From Corynebacterium suedekumii (GTDB lineage Bacteria > Actinomycetota > Actinomycetes > Mycobacteriales > Mycobacteriaceae): DNA of 64,000 nucleotides. Below the pieces are notes generated by a model. That model was not told where the DNA came from. It saw only the letters and a program-made list of their open reading frames with translations, and did not search any database. Position numbers and translations under genes: made by a program. Numbering within the stretch: position 1 is the stretch's first letter; each line of letters begins with the position of its first letter. The stretch is taken from NCBI RefSeq assembly GCF_030252185.1, contig NZ_CP126970.1, positions 1,240,001 through 1,304,000 of the forward strand. The letters run 5' to 3'. Below are positions 47,030 to 57,394 of this stretch, piece by piece.

Positions 47030-47036
47030 GAGGGGC

Positions 47037-47891
47037 GTGACTGCGACGAAACTAGATGGACAGCTCTACCGCAACGAGATCTTCGAGGACCTGGCCCGGC
47101 GCGTGGCCGCCCTCAAGGAGAAGGGCAGCGTGCCGGGTCTGGCGACCGTGCTCGTCGGCGATGACCCGGCCTCCCACTCGTACGTGAAGATGAAGCACCG
47201 CGACTGCGAGCAGATCGGCGTCAACTCCATACGCCGGGACCTGCCCGCGGATGTCAGCCAGGAGGAGCTGCTCGCCGTCATCGACGAGCTCAACAACGAC
47301 GACGCCTGCACCGGCTACATTGTCCAGCTCCCGCTGCCGAAGCACCTCGACGAGAACGCCGTCCTCGCGGCCATCGACCCGGACAAGGACGCTGACGGCC
47401 TGCACCCGGTGAACCTGGGCAAGCTCGTCCTCAACGAGCCCGCCCCGCTGCCGTGCACCCCCAACGGCGCCATCCACCTGCTGCGGCGTTACGACGTCGA
47501 ACTCAACGGCGCAAAGGTCGTGGTCATCGGCCGCGGTGTGACCGTCGGCCGCCCCATCGGCCTCATGCTCACCCGCCGCTCCGAGAACGCCACCGTCACC
47601 CTCTGCCACACCGGCACGAAGGACCTGGTCGCCGAGACGCGTGAGGCCGACGTCATCGTCGCCGCCGCCGGCCAGCCTCACATGCTCACCGCCGACATGG
47701 TCAAGCCCGGCGCCGCGATTCTCGACGTCGGCGTGTCCCGCCTCGACGGCAAGCTCGCCGGCGACGTGCACCCGGACGTGTGGGAGGTCGCCGGCTTCGT
47801 CTCCCCGAACCCGGGCGGTGTCGGCCCGCTCACCCGCGCCTTCCTCGTGCGCAACGTCGTCGAGAGGGCGGAACTGCTCGCCGGTGAGTAG
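47037..47891 (+). CDS. folD: Methylenetetrahydrofolate dehydrogenase/cyclohydrolase FolD
   Basis: 284 residues from GTG 47037, seven bases after TAGGAT (leaderless; ATG 47028 is the alternative). Bifunctional FolD: the active-site Tyr/Lys segment [17 protein letters not shown] (~40-56), [31 protein letters not shown], the NADP loop [18 protein letters not shown] (~160-177) and [11 protein letters not shown]. It interconverts methylene-, methenyl- and formyl-THF for purine and Met synthesis. Cytoplasmic. Confidence 0.96.
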   Translation: MTATKLDGQLYRNEIFEDLARRVAALKEKGSVPGLATVLVGDDPASHSYVKMKHRDCEQIGVNSIRRDLPADVSQEELLAVIDELNNDDACTGYIVQLPLPKHLDENAVLAAIDPDKDADGLHPVNLGKLVLNEPAPLPCTPNGAIHLLRRYDVELNGAKVVVIGRGVTVGRPIGLMLTRRSENATVTLCHTGTKDLVAETREADVIVAAAGQPHMLTADMVKPGAAILDVGVSRLDGKLAGDVHPDVWEVAGFVSPNPGGVGPLTRAFLVRNVVERAELLAGE

Positions 47892-48213
47892 CCCCCTCGG
47901 AGCCCTGGACAACCCCCATGACGCGGGCGTTGTCCCCTCCCGCCTGCCCCGCCCCGTGCAGTGGGCGGGCCTGGCGCTGTTCCTGGTCGGCGTGGCCGTC
48001 GCCTCCGGTTTCGCCGTCACCGAACACTGGCGGCGCGCCACCTTCGTCCTCGGGGCGTCACTGCTGTGGCTGGCCGTGCTGCGCCTGACTTTCGATTCCC
48101 GGGTCCTCGGCGTCTTCGCGGTCCGCTCCCGGCGTTTCGACGCCTTCTTCTGCCTCATCGTCGGCGGCGCCATGGCGTTCCTGTCGGCGTCGGTCGACGC
48201 GCTCGGGTCCTGA
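47884..48213 (+). CDS. DUF3017 membrane protein
   Basis: 109 residues from GTG 47884, overlapping the end of folD by eight bases. Three hydrophobic segments (~23-42, 49-65 and ~86-104) with a conserved basic loop ([20 protein letters not shown]), the pattern of the actinobacterial DUF3017 family, which usually follows folD. Function unknown. It converges on metX with only four bases between them. Confidence 0.85.
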   Translation: MSSPLGALDNPHDAGVVPSRLPRPVQWAGLALFLVGVAVASGFAVTEHWRRATFVLGASLLWLAVLRLTFDSRVLGVFAVRSRRFDAFFCLIVGGAMAFLSASVDALGS

Positions 48214-48217
48214 GCGC

Positions 48218-49345
48218 TCAGATCATGTAGTCGCCGGCGTCCTCGTCGGAGGTCGTCTGGCTCAGGTCGAGGAAGCGGCGCAGGATCCGGTCCATCTGCC
48301 GGAACTCCGCCAGGAACGCGTCATGCCCGATGGGGGAGACCAGTTTCGCGATTCCCAGCAGGGTGCCGATGTTGCGCGAGAGGTGTTCCTGCTGGTGGTA
48401 GGGGTAGAGGATGTCGGTGTCCACGCCGACGATCATGGTGGGCACGGTGATCGATGCCAGTGCCTTGTTCAGCCCGCCCCGCCCCCGGCCGATGTCGTGG
48501 CGGTTGAGGGAGTCGGTGAGGACGACGTAGGAGCCGGCGTCGAAACGCTCGACGAGCTTGCGGCCCTGATGGTCCAGGTAGGACTCCACGGCGAAACGCT
48601 GGTTCGGATCGCGGTACCGGCCCAGCGGATTCTCCCCGGTCTGCGGGGTGGTGCCGAAACGTTCGTCGATCTCCTGCTCACCCCGGTAGGTCAGGTGCGC
48701 GATCCGACGGGCGGCCGCCAGTCCGGCCGTGGGGGCCTGCCCGGTGCCGTGGTAGTCGCCGCCGTGCCACGCCGGGTCCCGCTCAATGGCGCTGATCTGG
48801 GCGGACTGGATGCCGATCTGCCACGCGGAGGCACGGGCCGACACCGCGATGACGCACGCACTCGCCAACTGCTCCGGGTACATCAACGACCACTCGAGGA
48901 CGCGCGCGCCACCCATGGAGCCGCCGAGGATGGCGTGGACCCGGGTGAGTCCCAGGGCGTCGAGAAGCAGCTTCTCCGCGGTGACCTGGTCCCGGATGGA
49001 GATCGCCGGGAACCGGGACCCCCACGGCCGGCCGTCCGGGTGCGGTGAGGACGGGCCCGTGGAGCCCTGGCAGCCGCCGATGACGTTCGTGGAGATCACG
49101 CACCACCGGTCCGTGTCCAGCGCCAGACCCGGGCCGATGAGCGGGCCCCACCAGTCGGCGACGTCGGTGTCACCGGTGAGGGCATGCTCGATGACCAGGA
49201 CATTGTTGTTCCCGTCGGGCTCACCCCGGAACTCGCCCCACCGCTGGTAGGCGATGGTGGCGTCCGTGATCGTCGCGCCGGCCTCGGTGACTAGGTCACC
49301 GATCGGCTGCGTGGCCAGGGTTCCTTCGGGGGCGAGGGTGGGCAT
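48218..49345 (-). CDS. metX: Homoserine O-acetyltransferase MetX
   Basis: 375 residues. Alpha/beta hydrolase-fold transferase: nucleophile Ser143 in GGSMGGARVLEWS, Asp in VGVDTDILYPY, His in SPIGHDAFL, and the family motif NVIGGCQGSTGP. Acetylates homoserine with acetyl-CoA to start Met synthesis by direct sulfhydrylation with MetY. Located six bases downstream of metY in the same direction, the usual corynebacterial pair, and probably under McbR control through the metY promoter. Confidence 0.95.
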   Translation of the reverse strand: MPTLAPEGTLATQPIGDLVTEAGATITDATIAYQRWGEFRGEPDGNNNVLVIEHALTGDTDVADWWGPLIGPGLALDTDRWCVISTNVIGGCQGSTGPSSPHPDGRPWGSRFPAISIRDQVTAEKLLLDALGLTRVHAILGGSMGGARVLEWSLMYPEQLASACVIAVSARASAWQIGIQSAQISAIERDPAWHGGDYHGTGQAPTAGLAAARRIAHLTYRGEQEIDERFGTTPQTGENPLGRYRDPNQRFAVESYLDHQGRKLVERFDAGSYVVLTDSLNRHDIGRGRGGLNKALASITVPTMIVGVDTDILYPYHQQEHLSRNIGTLLGIAKLVSPIGHDAFLAEFRQMDRILRRFLDLSQTTSDEDAGDYMI

Positions 49346-49351
49346 GCCGGC

Positions 49352-50685
49352 CTACTTCACGGCTTCGGCGGCAGCGAAACCGCGCTGCAGATCGGCGATG
49401 ATGTCGGCCACGGACTCGATGCCCACCGACAGGCGGACGGTGGCCTGGGTGATGCCGGCGCGGGTCAGGCCCTGCTCGTCGGACTGGGAGTGGGTCGTGG
49501 ACGCCGGGTGGATGACCAGGGAGCGGACGTCACCGATGTTGGCCACGTTGGAGTGCAGCTGGAGCGCGTCGATGAACGCCCACGCCGCGGTGCGGTCGTT
49601 CGTGTCGCCGGCGATGTCGAAGGACAGGACCGAACCGGTGTGCTCGAGGCCCAGCTTCTCCTTGGTGGCAAACCACGGGGAGGACTGCGCGCCGGCGTAG
49701 TTGAGCTTGGCCACCAGCGGATGATCGGCGAGGAACTCGGCGACCTTCGCGGCATTCTCGTTGTGGCGCTCCACGCGCAGCGAGAGGGTGTCCAGGCCCT
49801 GGAGTGCCACCCAGGCGTTGAAGGGGGAGGGGCGGCGCCGGTGTCGCGCAGGTGCCCGACGCGGGCCTTGAGGCCGAAGGCGGCCGCACCCAGGTCGGCG
49901 TACTTGAGGCCGTGGTAGGCCGGATCCGGGGTGACGAACTGCTCGAACACCGGCTTCCCGTCGCGCTCGACGGTCCAATCGAAGGAACCGCCGTCGACGA
50001 GCACGCCACCGAGGGCCGAACCGTTGCCCGTGTAGAACTTGGTCAGCGAGTTGACCACGATGTCCGCACCCAGCTCCAACGGGCGGACGAGGGCGGCGGT
50101 GGCCATGGTGTTGTCGACGATCAGCGGCACCAAGTTGCGGTGCGCGACCTCGGCGACGGCCGGGATGTCCAGCACATCGGCGACCGGGTTGCCGAAGGTC
50201 TCGCCGTAGAACGCGCGGGTGTTCGGCTGCACCGCGGCCTGCCAGGACTCCGGGTCATCCGGGTTCTCGACGAAGGTGACCTCGATGCCCAGGCGCTTGA
50301 ACGTGACCTGGAACAGGGTCTCGGTGCCACCGTAGAGGCGCGGGGAAGTGACGATGTGGTCGCCGGCACCGGCGAGGTTGAGGATCGCGGCGGTCTCCGC
50401 GGCCTGGCCGGAGGAGAAGGCCACGGCGTGGACACCACCCTCGAGCGAGGCGAGGCGATTCTCCAGGGCTTCCACCGTCGGGTTGGTCAGGCGGGTGTAC
50501 ACCGGGCCCAGATCCTCGAGGGCGAAACGCTGGCGGGCGTGCTCGGCGGAATCGAAGACGAACGACGTGGTGAGGTAGATCGGCTGGTTGCGGGCGCCGG
50601 TGTCACTGTCGATGGTCTGGCCCGCGTGAATGGACCGGGTCTGGAAATCCCACTCGGCGGCGGCGGAGTTGTCGTACTTGGGCAT
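49352..50685 (-). pseudogene. metY: metY, O-acetylhomoserine sulfhydrylase, with a one-base frameshift
   Basis: The gene starts at ATG 50685 with AAGGA upstream and reads as a PLP-dependent Cys/Met metabolism enzyme (RSIHAGQTIDSDTGARNQPIYLTTSF; PLP lysine in VVNSLTKFYTGNG) up to HLRDTGAA. At the run of four Gs at 49829-49832 (Cs in the coding direction) one base is missing, and the rest (SPFNAWVALQGLDTLSLRVERH to the C-terminus) continues in another frame. Adding one C restores a ~444-residue full-length MetY. Either a true inactivating mutation or a homopolymer sequencing error; no other defect is seen. The enzyme makes homocysteine from O-acetylhomoserine and sulfide. Confidence 0.88.
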
Positions 50686-50752
50686 GGTGTCGTCCTTGAG
50701 GTGGAGGTGCTGTCGGTCAATGGACAACACACTACGTCGATGCGGGGAAGAA

Positions 50753-50768
50753 TAAACCGAGCGGTCTA
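50753..50768 (-). promoter_or_regulatory. McbR operator upstream of metY
   Basis: TAAAC-CGAGCG-GTCTA matches the McbR consensus TAGAC-N6-GTCTA in 9 of 10 bases. It lies 68-83 bases before the metY start. Confidence 0.7.
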
Positions 50769-50814
50769 GTTAAAGTCGCGATAGCCGTGGAAGAACCGCC
50801 CTCCGGGCGTGAAT

Positions 50815-50870
50815 AAAAACCCCGGACCCCTAGACCAAGCGGTATGTCGTCGCTGGTGTGGGGCCCGGGG
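50815..50870 (-). terminator. Terminator of the subtilase gene
   Basis: On the minus strand CCCCGGGCCCC (50870-50860) pairs with GGGGTCCGGGG (50830-50820) with one mismatch, across a 29-base loop, and is followed by TTTTT (50819-50815). Confidence 0.7.
50831..50846. promoter_or_regulatory. Second McbR-like site upstream of metY
   Basis: TAGAC-CAAGCG-GTATG: perfect first half and 3 of 5 in the second. It falls in the loop of the subtilase terminator. Confidence 0.35.
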
Positions 50871-50906
50871 CCGGAGAGTGGATCAGTCGGGTGGCGGCGT
50901 GTGACG

Positions 50907-52880
50907 TCAGCGTCGGGCGACGCCGAAGTTCTGCACCGCGTAGGTGGTGCCGTTCGCGGACTCGGCGATGCCCACGCCGATCCACCGGGCATTGCGGTCG
51001 AGGATGTTGGCGCGGTGGCCGGGGGAGTTCATCCACATCCGGACCATGTCCTCGGCAGAGGTCGCCCGGCCACGGGTCATGAGGATGTTCTCCGACACGG
51101 CGTACTCGGCCGTCGTGTGCTCACGCAGGTCGGGACGGTGGACGAGCTGGTTGCGCTGGCTCATCGTCTGCGCCCAGTCCTGCGCCAGGCGGGTCAGTTC
51201 GGGGCGGGCCGCCAGCGGCGGGAGTCCGGCGCTGGCGCGGGCGCGGTTGGTGGCGTCCACCAGCGCAGCAGTCTCAGCGTCATCGACCGGGGGTTCCTCC
51301 GGGTCGACAGGATCGACCGGATCAACCGGGTCCACCGGTTCCTCCGGGTCAACCGGATCCACCGGCTCCCCGGGGTTGGTGCCGACCCCCACGGCCGCCG
51401 GTGCCTGGATGACATTGCGGGCGTTGGTGTTCTGCGTGATCCGGGACGTCAGCTCCGCGGTGGAGATCCCCGGGTTGGCGGCGGTGACCAGGGCGGCGAC
51501 ACCGGCGACGTGCGGGGCGGCCATGGAGGTGCCCTGGTAGTTGCCGTATCCGGCGCCGGCGCGGGTCGTCCGGCCGGTGTCGATGGTGGAGAGCACCCCC
51601 TGCCCGGTGGCGGTGTTGCCGCCCGGTGCCCACACGTCGACGGCGGACCCGTAGTTGGAGTACGGGGCGCGGGCACCGTTGGCGTCGACGGCGCCGACGG
51701 TGACGGTGTTGTTGCAGCTGGCGGGCTGGACCAGGGAGGCGTCCTGGTTCTCGTTGCCGGCGGCGACGACGACCACGGAGCCGCGGTTGACCGCCAGGTC
51801 GATGGCCCGCTGGTAGGTGGCCGAGCACTGGCCGGAACCGCCGAGGGACATGTTGATCACGTCGGCGACATTCTGATTGGCGGGCGCGCCGCGGACGGTG
51901 CCGCCGGCGGCCCAGACGACCGCGTCGGTGATGTCGGAGAGGTAGCCGCCGCAGGCGCCGAGCACGCGGAGGGGCACGATGGTGGAGTCGGGGGCCACGC
52001 CGGCGATGCCCTCGTTGTTCCCGGCCACGGCCGCCACGGTGCCGGCGACGTGGGTGCCGTGCCACGAGGAGTCGGCGGGCTGGTTGTTGCCGCACTGGCC
52101 GGCGGTGATCCAGTCGCCCTCATCGGTGGGATCGCTGTCGCGGCCGTCGCCGTCCCGGGCGCGGGAGGAATCGGAGATGAAGTCATAGCCGCCGGTGACG
52201 TTGGCGTCGAGGTCGCGGTGCGGGGCGATGCCGGAGTCGATGACGGCGACGGTCTGTCCCTGCCCGCGGGTGACGTCCCAGGCGGGCAGGACGTTGATGC
52301 CCTGGCGTTCGGTCAGGGCCCACTGGCGGGGAAAGTGGGTGTCGTTCGGTGGTGCGGCAGCGGGGGAGGCCTCCTGGTCGCGGTCCTCGGCCGGGGCATC
52401 CTGCGCGATGGTGAAGATGGCGTCGATCTCGGCGTACTCGACGGAATCGTCGTCCCGCAGCTGGGCGAGCAGCTCCTCGGACTGCTCGGGAGACAGTTCC
52501 TCCGAGGTCTCGAAGACGGTGGCGCCCGTGGCGGTCTCCCGGAGTTCGGAGGCCTCCGGTTCGGCCCCGATCTCCTCGAGGGCCTGGGTCATCGTTCCTT
52601 CCCGGGCCTCGGGGGTGTTGCTGGCGCTGGGGTGATAGGAGACGAGGAAACGGTTGGTGGGTTCCGGGGCGTCGGATGTGCCCTCGGAGGCCCGGTCGAG
52701 CAGGTTGGCGGTGTCGGTGATCCCCTCGGTGGTCTGATCGGCCGGCCCGTCCTCCTGGGCGGAGGCGGTGTGCATGAGTGTCGACGCCGTGAGGGCGGTG
52801 ACGATGGCGGCCGTGCAGGCGGTGGTGAGGGTTCTCGCGTTGGTCCTTCGGGGAGGGTGCGCGGGGTATCTGAGGCGCAT
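50907..52880 (-). CDS. Exported subtilisin-like serine protease fused to a CAP domain
   Basis: 657 residues from an ATG with AAAGGA upstream. Signal peptide (1-~41), inhibitor-I9-like propeptide (~75-160), S8 peptidase domain (~185-495) with the full triad Asp215 (VAVIDSG), His274 (HGTHVAG) and Ser452 (GTSMAAPH), then a linker built from PVDP/EEP repeats (~503-534) and a C-terminal CAP/SCP domain (~536-657; NSPGHRANILDRNARWIGVGIAE). Released or wall-associated protease; the S8-CAP fusion is unusual. No sortase or membrane anchor is seen. Confidence 0.92.
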   Translation of the reverse strand: MRLRYPAHPPRRTNARTLTTACTAAIVTALTASTLMHTASAQEDGPADQTTEGITDTANLLDRASEGTSDAPEPTNRFLVSYHPSASNTPEAREGTMTQALEEIGAEPEASELRETATGATVFETSEELSPEQSEELLAQLRDDDSVEYAEIDAIFTIAQDAPAEDRDQEASPAAAPPNDTHFPRQWALTERQGINVLPAWDVTRGQGQTVAVIDSGIAPHRDLDANVTGGYDFISDSSRARDGDGRDSDPTDEGDWITAGQCGNNQPADSSWHGTHVAGTVAAVAGNNEGIAGVAPDSTIVPLRVLGACGGYLSDITDAVVWAAGGTVRGAPANQNVADVINMSLGGSGQCSATYQRAIDLAVNRGSVVVVAAGNENQDASLVQPASCNNTVTVGAVDANGARAPYSNYGSAVDVWAPGGNTATGQGVLSTIDTGRTTRAGAGYGNYQGTSMAAPHVAGVAALVTAANPGISTAELTSRITQNTNARNVIQAPAAVGVGTNPGEPVDPVDPEEPVDPVDPVDPVDPEEPPVDDAETAALVDATNRARASAGLPPLAARPELTRLAQDWAQTMSQRNQLVHRPDLREHTTAEYAVSENILMTRGRATSAEDMVRMWMNSPGHRANILDRNARWIGVGIAESANGTTYAVQNFGVARR

Positions 52881-53016
52881 CTGGTTCCTTTCCGGGTGGT
52901 GCGATCTGGATGATCATGGTGGAGCCGGCAGCCGGTCGCTGCGGCCACGTAAAACTAACATGTGAATACATCTGAGAATTGCTCAGTTACCAGCAGGAAA
53001 GGAGTTCTTGGAGCTT

Positions 53017-53034
53017 CATGTCAATGCTGACATG
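53017..53034. repeat. Perfect palindrome CATGTCA-N4-TGACATG
   Basis: Seven-base arms with a four-base centre (ATGC). It overlaps the putative start codons of the small plus-strand frame, and may be an operator. Confidence 0.55.
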
Positions 53035-53176
53035 CATGGATTCCCGGACATGTGAGTTGCCCTGGATGTACGACACTGCATACATAGCGGCTCTCCTGAA
53101 CCCCCGTCAGGGCGCGCTCATGGTCGTGTGGGGAAGTGCTGAGGGTTTCCCGATGGGCTGGCCCACCGGCCCCTAG
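53024..53176 (+). CDS. Possible 50-residue protein or gene remnant
   Basis: An ATG ten bases after GGAG opens a 50-codon frame (MLTCMDSRTCELPWMYDTAY at the start) that stops one base before a perfect hairpin. ATG 53018 is an alternative start. The sequence has two cysteines and several tryptophans, no signal peptide and no recognised motif. The tight stop-plus-hairpin arrangement is gene-like, but a degenerate remnant is equally possible. Confidence 0.25.
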   Translation: MLTCMDSRTCELPWMYDTAYIAALLNPRQGALMVVWGSAEGFPMGWPTGP

Positions 53177-53177
53177 G

Positions 53178-53221
53178 TTCGGGGAGATTCACTGCGCTGC
53201 AGGGCGGGGAATCTCCCCGAA
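53178..53221. terminator. Perfect 13-base hairpin in the subtilase-icd spacer
   Basis: TTCGGGGAGATTC (53178-53190) and GAATCTCCCCGAA (53209-53221) with an 18-base loop; no T-run. It could end the small plus-strand frame or act as a back-up terminator for icd. Confidence 0.5.
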
Positions 53222-53284
53222 TGACAGGGCGTCACACATATGACAGGGCACCCCAGCCGGCACCAAGTCCCCGGAATCGACGAA

Positions 53285-53326
53285 CCCCGCCCCCGCGCCG
53301 TGCGGGCCACGGTGCGGGAGGCGGGG
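53285..53326 (-). terminator. Hairpin after icd
   Basis: A long GC-rich imperfect stem (CCCCGCC, CCCGC and CCGT against ACGG, GCGGG and GGCGGGG) starts 21 bases beyond the icd stop. Likely terminator of icd. Confidence 0.7.
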
Positions 53327-53346
53327 TGTCGAGAAGCGGTGGAGCG

Positions 53347-55584
<2,238 letters not shown>

Positions 55585-55666
55585 CTACGATACGGCTTTC
55601 CAGGATACCTGTTCCCGCTTGAGCAGGTGACGGGCAGGTGTGCGCCGGGGGCGTGGGGAATCCCAC

Positions 55667-56572
55667 TCACCCGCGCATGGCCACGCCGCGTTTCCAGTAC
55701 CCCATGAACGCCACCTGCGACCGCGCGACGCCTCTTTCCTTGACTAGGTGGCGCCGCAGCGCCGTCACCATGCCGGACTCCCCCGCGATCCACCAGTAGG
55801 TTCCGTCCGCTCCCCGCGTATCGACGTCGACCGGCTCACCCGCCGCGGAGAACCCCGGCGTCTCCCACACCAGCGCCTGAGCCGCGGACGCATCGTCCGT
55901 GCCCTCCCCGCCCGGAGCCAGGCCGAGACGGGACAGCAGGGCATGTCCGTGCTCGCCGCCGTGCCGGGGTAGCCAGGAGACGGCGAATCCCGCAGGGCTG
56001 TCGACGGCCAGCACATCGGCCCGGGTGGGGACCTCGATGAGAGCCCGACCGCGGGCGGTGGCGGGCAGGTCCTCGAGGATCCGGGCGATGGCGGGGGCGG
56101 CGGTCTCATCGCCGAGCAGTACGATGTCCGACGCCTCACCCGGGGCGAACTCGACCCCCGCCCCCGCCGGGGCACCGGCGGTCGGGCCGATGACGGTGAT
56201 CTCGTCCCCCGGGCGTGCGTCCCTCGCCCACCGGGCCGCCGGCCCGGTGTCTCCGTCACCGAGGTGGAGGGCGAAGTCGACGACCAGGCGGGTCTGCCCG
56301 TCGACGGTGGACAGGGCGCGCACGGAGTAGGTGCGCATGTGGCCGCGCTCGTCCTCGGGCAACCCGGACCAGGTGGTGAACCAGTCGGGGTCGGCGTCCA
56401 GCTGCGGGAGGATGCCCGATGAACCGGGGATGATGAGCTTGATCCGCAGGTCAAGGACGGGTCCGACGGGCCGGAACCCGCGGAGGTCCTCACCGGTGAG
56501 GGTGATGCGGAGGAAGTGGGGGCTCAGGCGCTGCGTGGCGTGGACGCGGGCACGGAAGGGACGGAAGGTCAT
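55667..56572 (-). CDS. Siderophore-interacting protein (ferric-siderophore reductase)
   Basis: 301 residues of the SIP/ViuB family. N-terminal FAD-binding barrel (ARVHATQRLSPHFLRITLTGEDL; GHMRTYSVRAL; ARWARDARPGDEITVIGP) and C-terminal NAD(P)-binding domain ending in the conserved WIAGESGMVTALRRHLVKERGVARSQVAFMGYWKRG. It reduces Fe(III) in the imported siderophore to release iron in the cytoplasm. Last gene of the five-gene uptake operon. Confidence 0.93.
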   Translation of the reverse strand: MTFRPFRARVHATQRLSPHFLRITLTGEDLRGFRPVGPVLDLRIKLIIPGSSGILPQLDADPDWFTTWSGLPEDERGHMRTYSVRALSTVDGQTRLVVDFALHLGDGDTGPAARWARDARPGDEITVIGPTAGAPAGAGVEFAPGEASDIVLLGDETAAPAIARILEDLPATARGRALIEVPTRADVLAVDSPAGFAVSWLPRHGGEHGHALLSRLGLAPGGEGTDDASAAQALVWETPGFSAAGEPVDVDTRGADGTYWWIAGESGMVTALRRHLVKERGVARSQVAFMGYWKRGVAMRG

Positions 56573-56578
56573 GGTGGA

Positions 56579-57394
56579 TCAGCTCTCGGTGCGGTGGAGG
56601 ACCCGGTGGCGGCCGATGGGCATGACCATCGGGGCCCCGGAGACGGGGTCGGGCATGACGTGGGACTCGAGGTCGAAGACCTCCCGGATGATGGCGGGGG
56701 TGACCACCTGGTCGGGGGTGCCCGCGACGGCGACACGGCCGTCGCGCAGCGCGATGAGCCGGTCGCAGTAGCGGGCGGCGAGGTTGAGGTCATGGAGGAC
56801 CATGACGATGGTGGTGCCGCGGGCGGTGTTGAGGTCCCGCAGGAGGTCGAGGATCTCCAGCTGGTGGGGGAGGTCGAGGAAGGTCGTCGGCTCGTCGAGC
56901 AGGAGGATGTCGGTGTCCTGGGCCAGAGCCATGGCGATCCACACCCGCTGGCGTTGTCCGCCGGAGAGTTCGTCGATGCTGCGTTCGGCCAGGTCGGCGA
57001 TCCCGGTGGCGGACAGTGCGCGGGCGACGATCTCGTGGTCGTGGGTGGACCACTGGCCGAAGATTCCCTGGTGGGGTGTGCGGCCCCGTCCGACCAGGTC
57101 GGCGACCGTGATGCCGTCGGGGGCGGTGGGGGACTGCGGCAGCAGTCCCAGGGTGCGGGCGACCTGACGGGCGGGCAGATCGGTGAGGGGGAGGGCGTCG
57201 AGAAGCACCTGCCCGGTGGTCGGCCGCAGGAGCCGGGTGAGAGCGCGCAGGAGGGTGGATTTGCCGCAGCCGTTGCCGCCGATGACGGCGGTGACCGCGC
57301 CGGGGAGGATGTCCACGTCGACGCCCGAGAGGACCTGGCGGTCGCCGTAGGACAGGCTCAGCCGGCGGGCGGTGAGGGAGTGGGTGGTGGTCAT
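56579..57394 (-). CDS. Iron-siderophore ABC transporter ATP-binding protein
   Basis: 271 residues from ATG 57394, which overlaps the permease stop (ATGA). FepC/FhuC type: Walker A GGNGCGKSTLLRAL, signature LSGGQRQRVWIAMAL, Walker B ILLLDEPTTFLDL, switch MVLHDLNLAARYCDRL. Drives import of the ferric siderophore through the two FecCD permeases upstream. Confidence 0.95.
   Translation of the reverse strand: MTTTHSLTARRLSLSYGDRQVLSGVDVDILPGAVTAVIGGNGCGKSTLLRALTRLLRPTTGQVLLDALPLTDLPARQVARTLGLLPQSPTAPDGITVADLVGRGRTPHQGIFGQWSTHDHEIVARALSATGIADLAERSIDELSGGQRQRVWIAMALAQDTDILLLDEPTTFLDLPHQLEILDLLRDLNTARGTTIVMVLHDLNLAARYCDRLIALRDGRVAVAGTPDQVVTPAIIREVFDLESHVMPDPVSGAPMVMPIGRHRVLHRTES

Larger units (their letters stand above)
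52881..53346. other. 466-base spacer between the subtilase gene and icd
   Basis: AT-richer than its surroundings. It holds the subtilase promoter region, a perfect palindrome at 53017-53034, a possible small plus-strand gene, a hairpin at 53178-53221 and the icd terminator at 53285-53326. No established gene is seen. Confidence 0.6.

Noticed and set aside
50859..50906. CAP domain as a separate gene downstream of the subtilase
   Set aside because: The reading frame is continuous through the PVDP-repeat linker into the CAP domain, with no internal ribosome binding site needed.
52979..53017. TTG start for the small plus-strand frame
   Set aside because: No ribosome binding site at a suitable distance; the ATGs at 53018 and 53024 are better placed.
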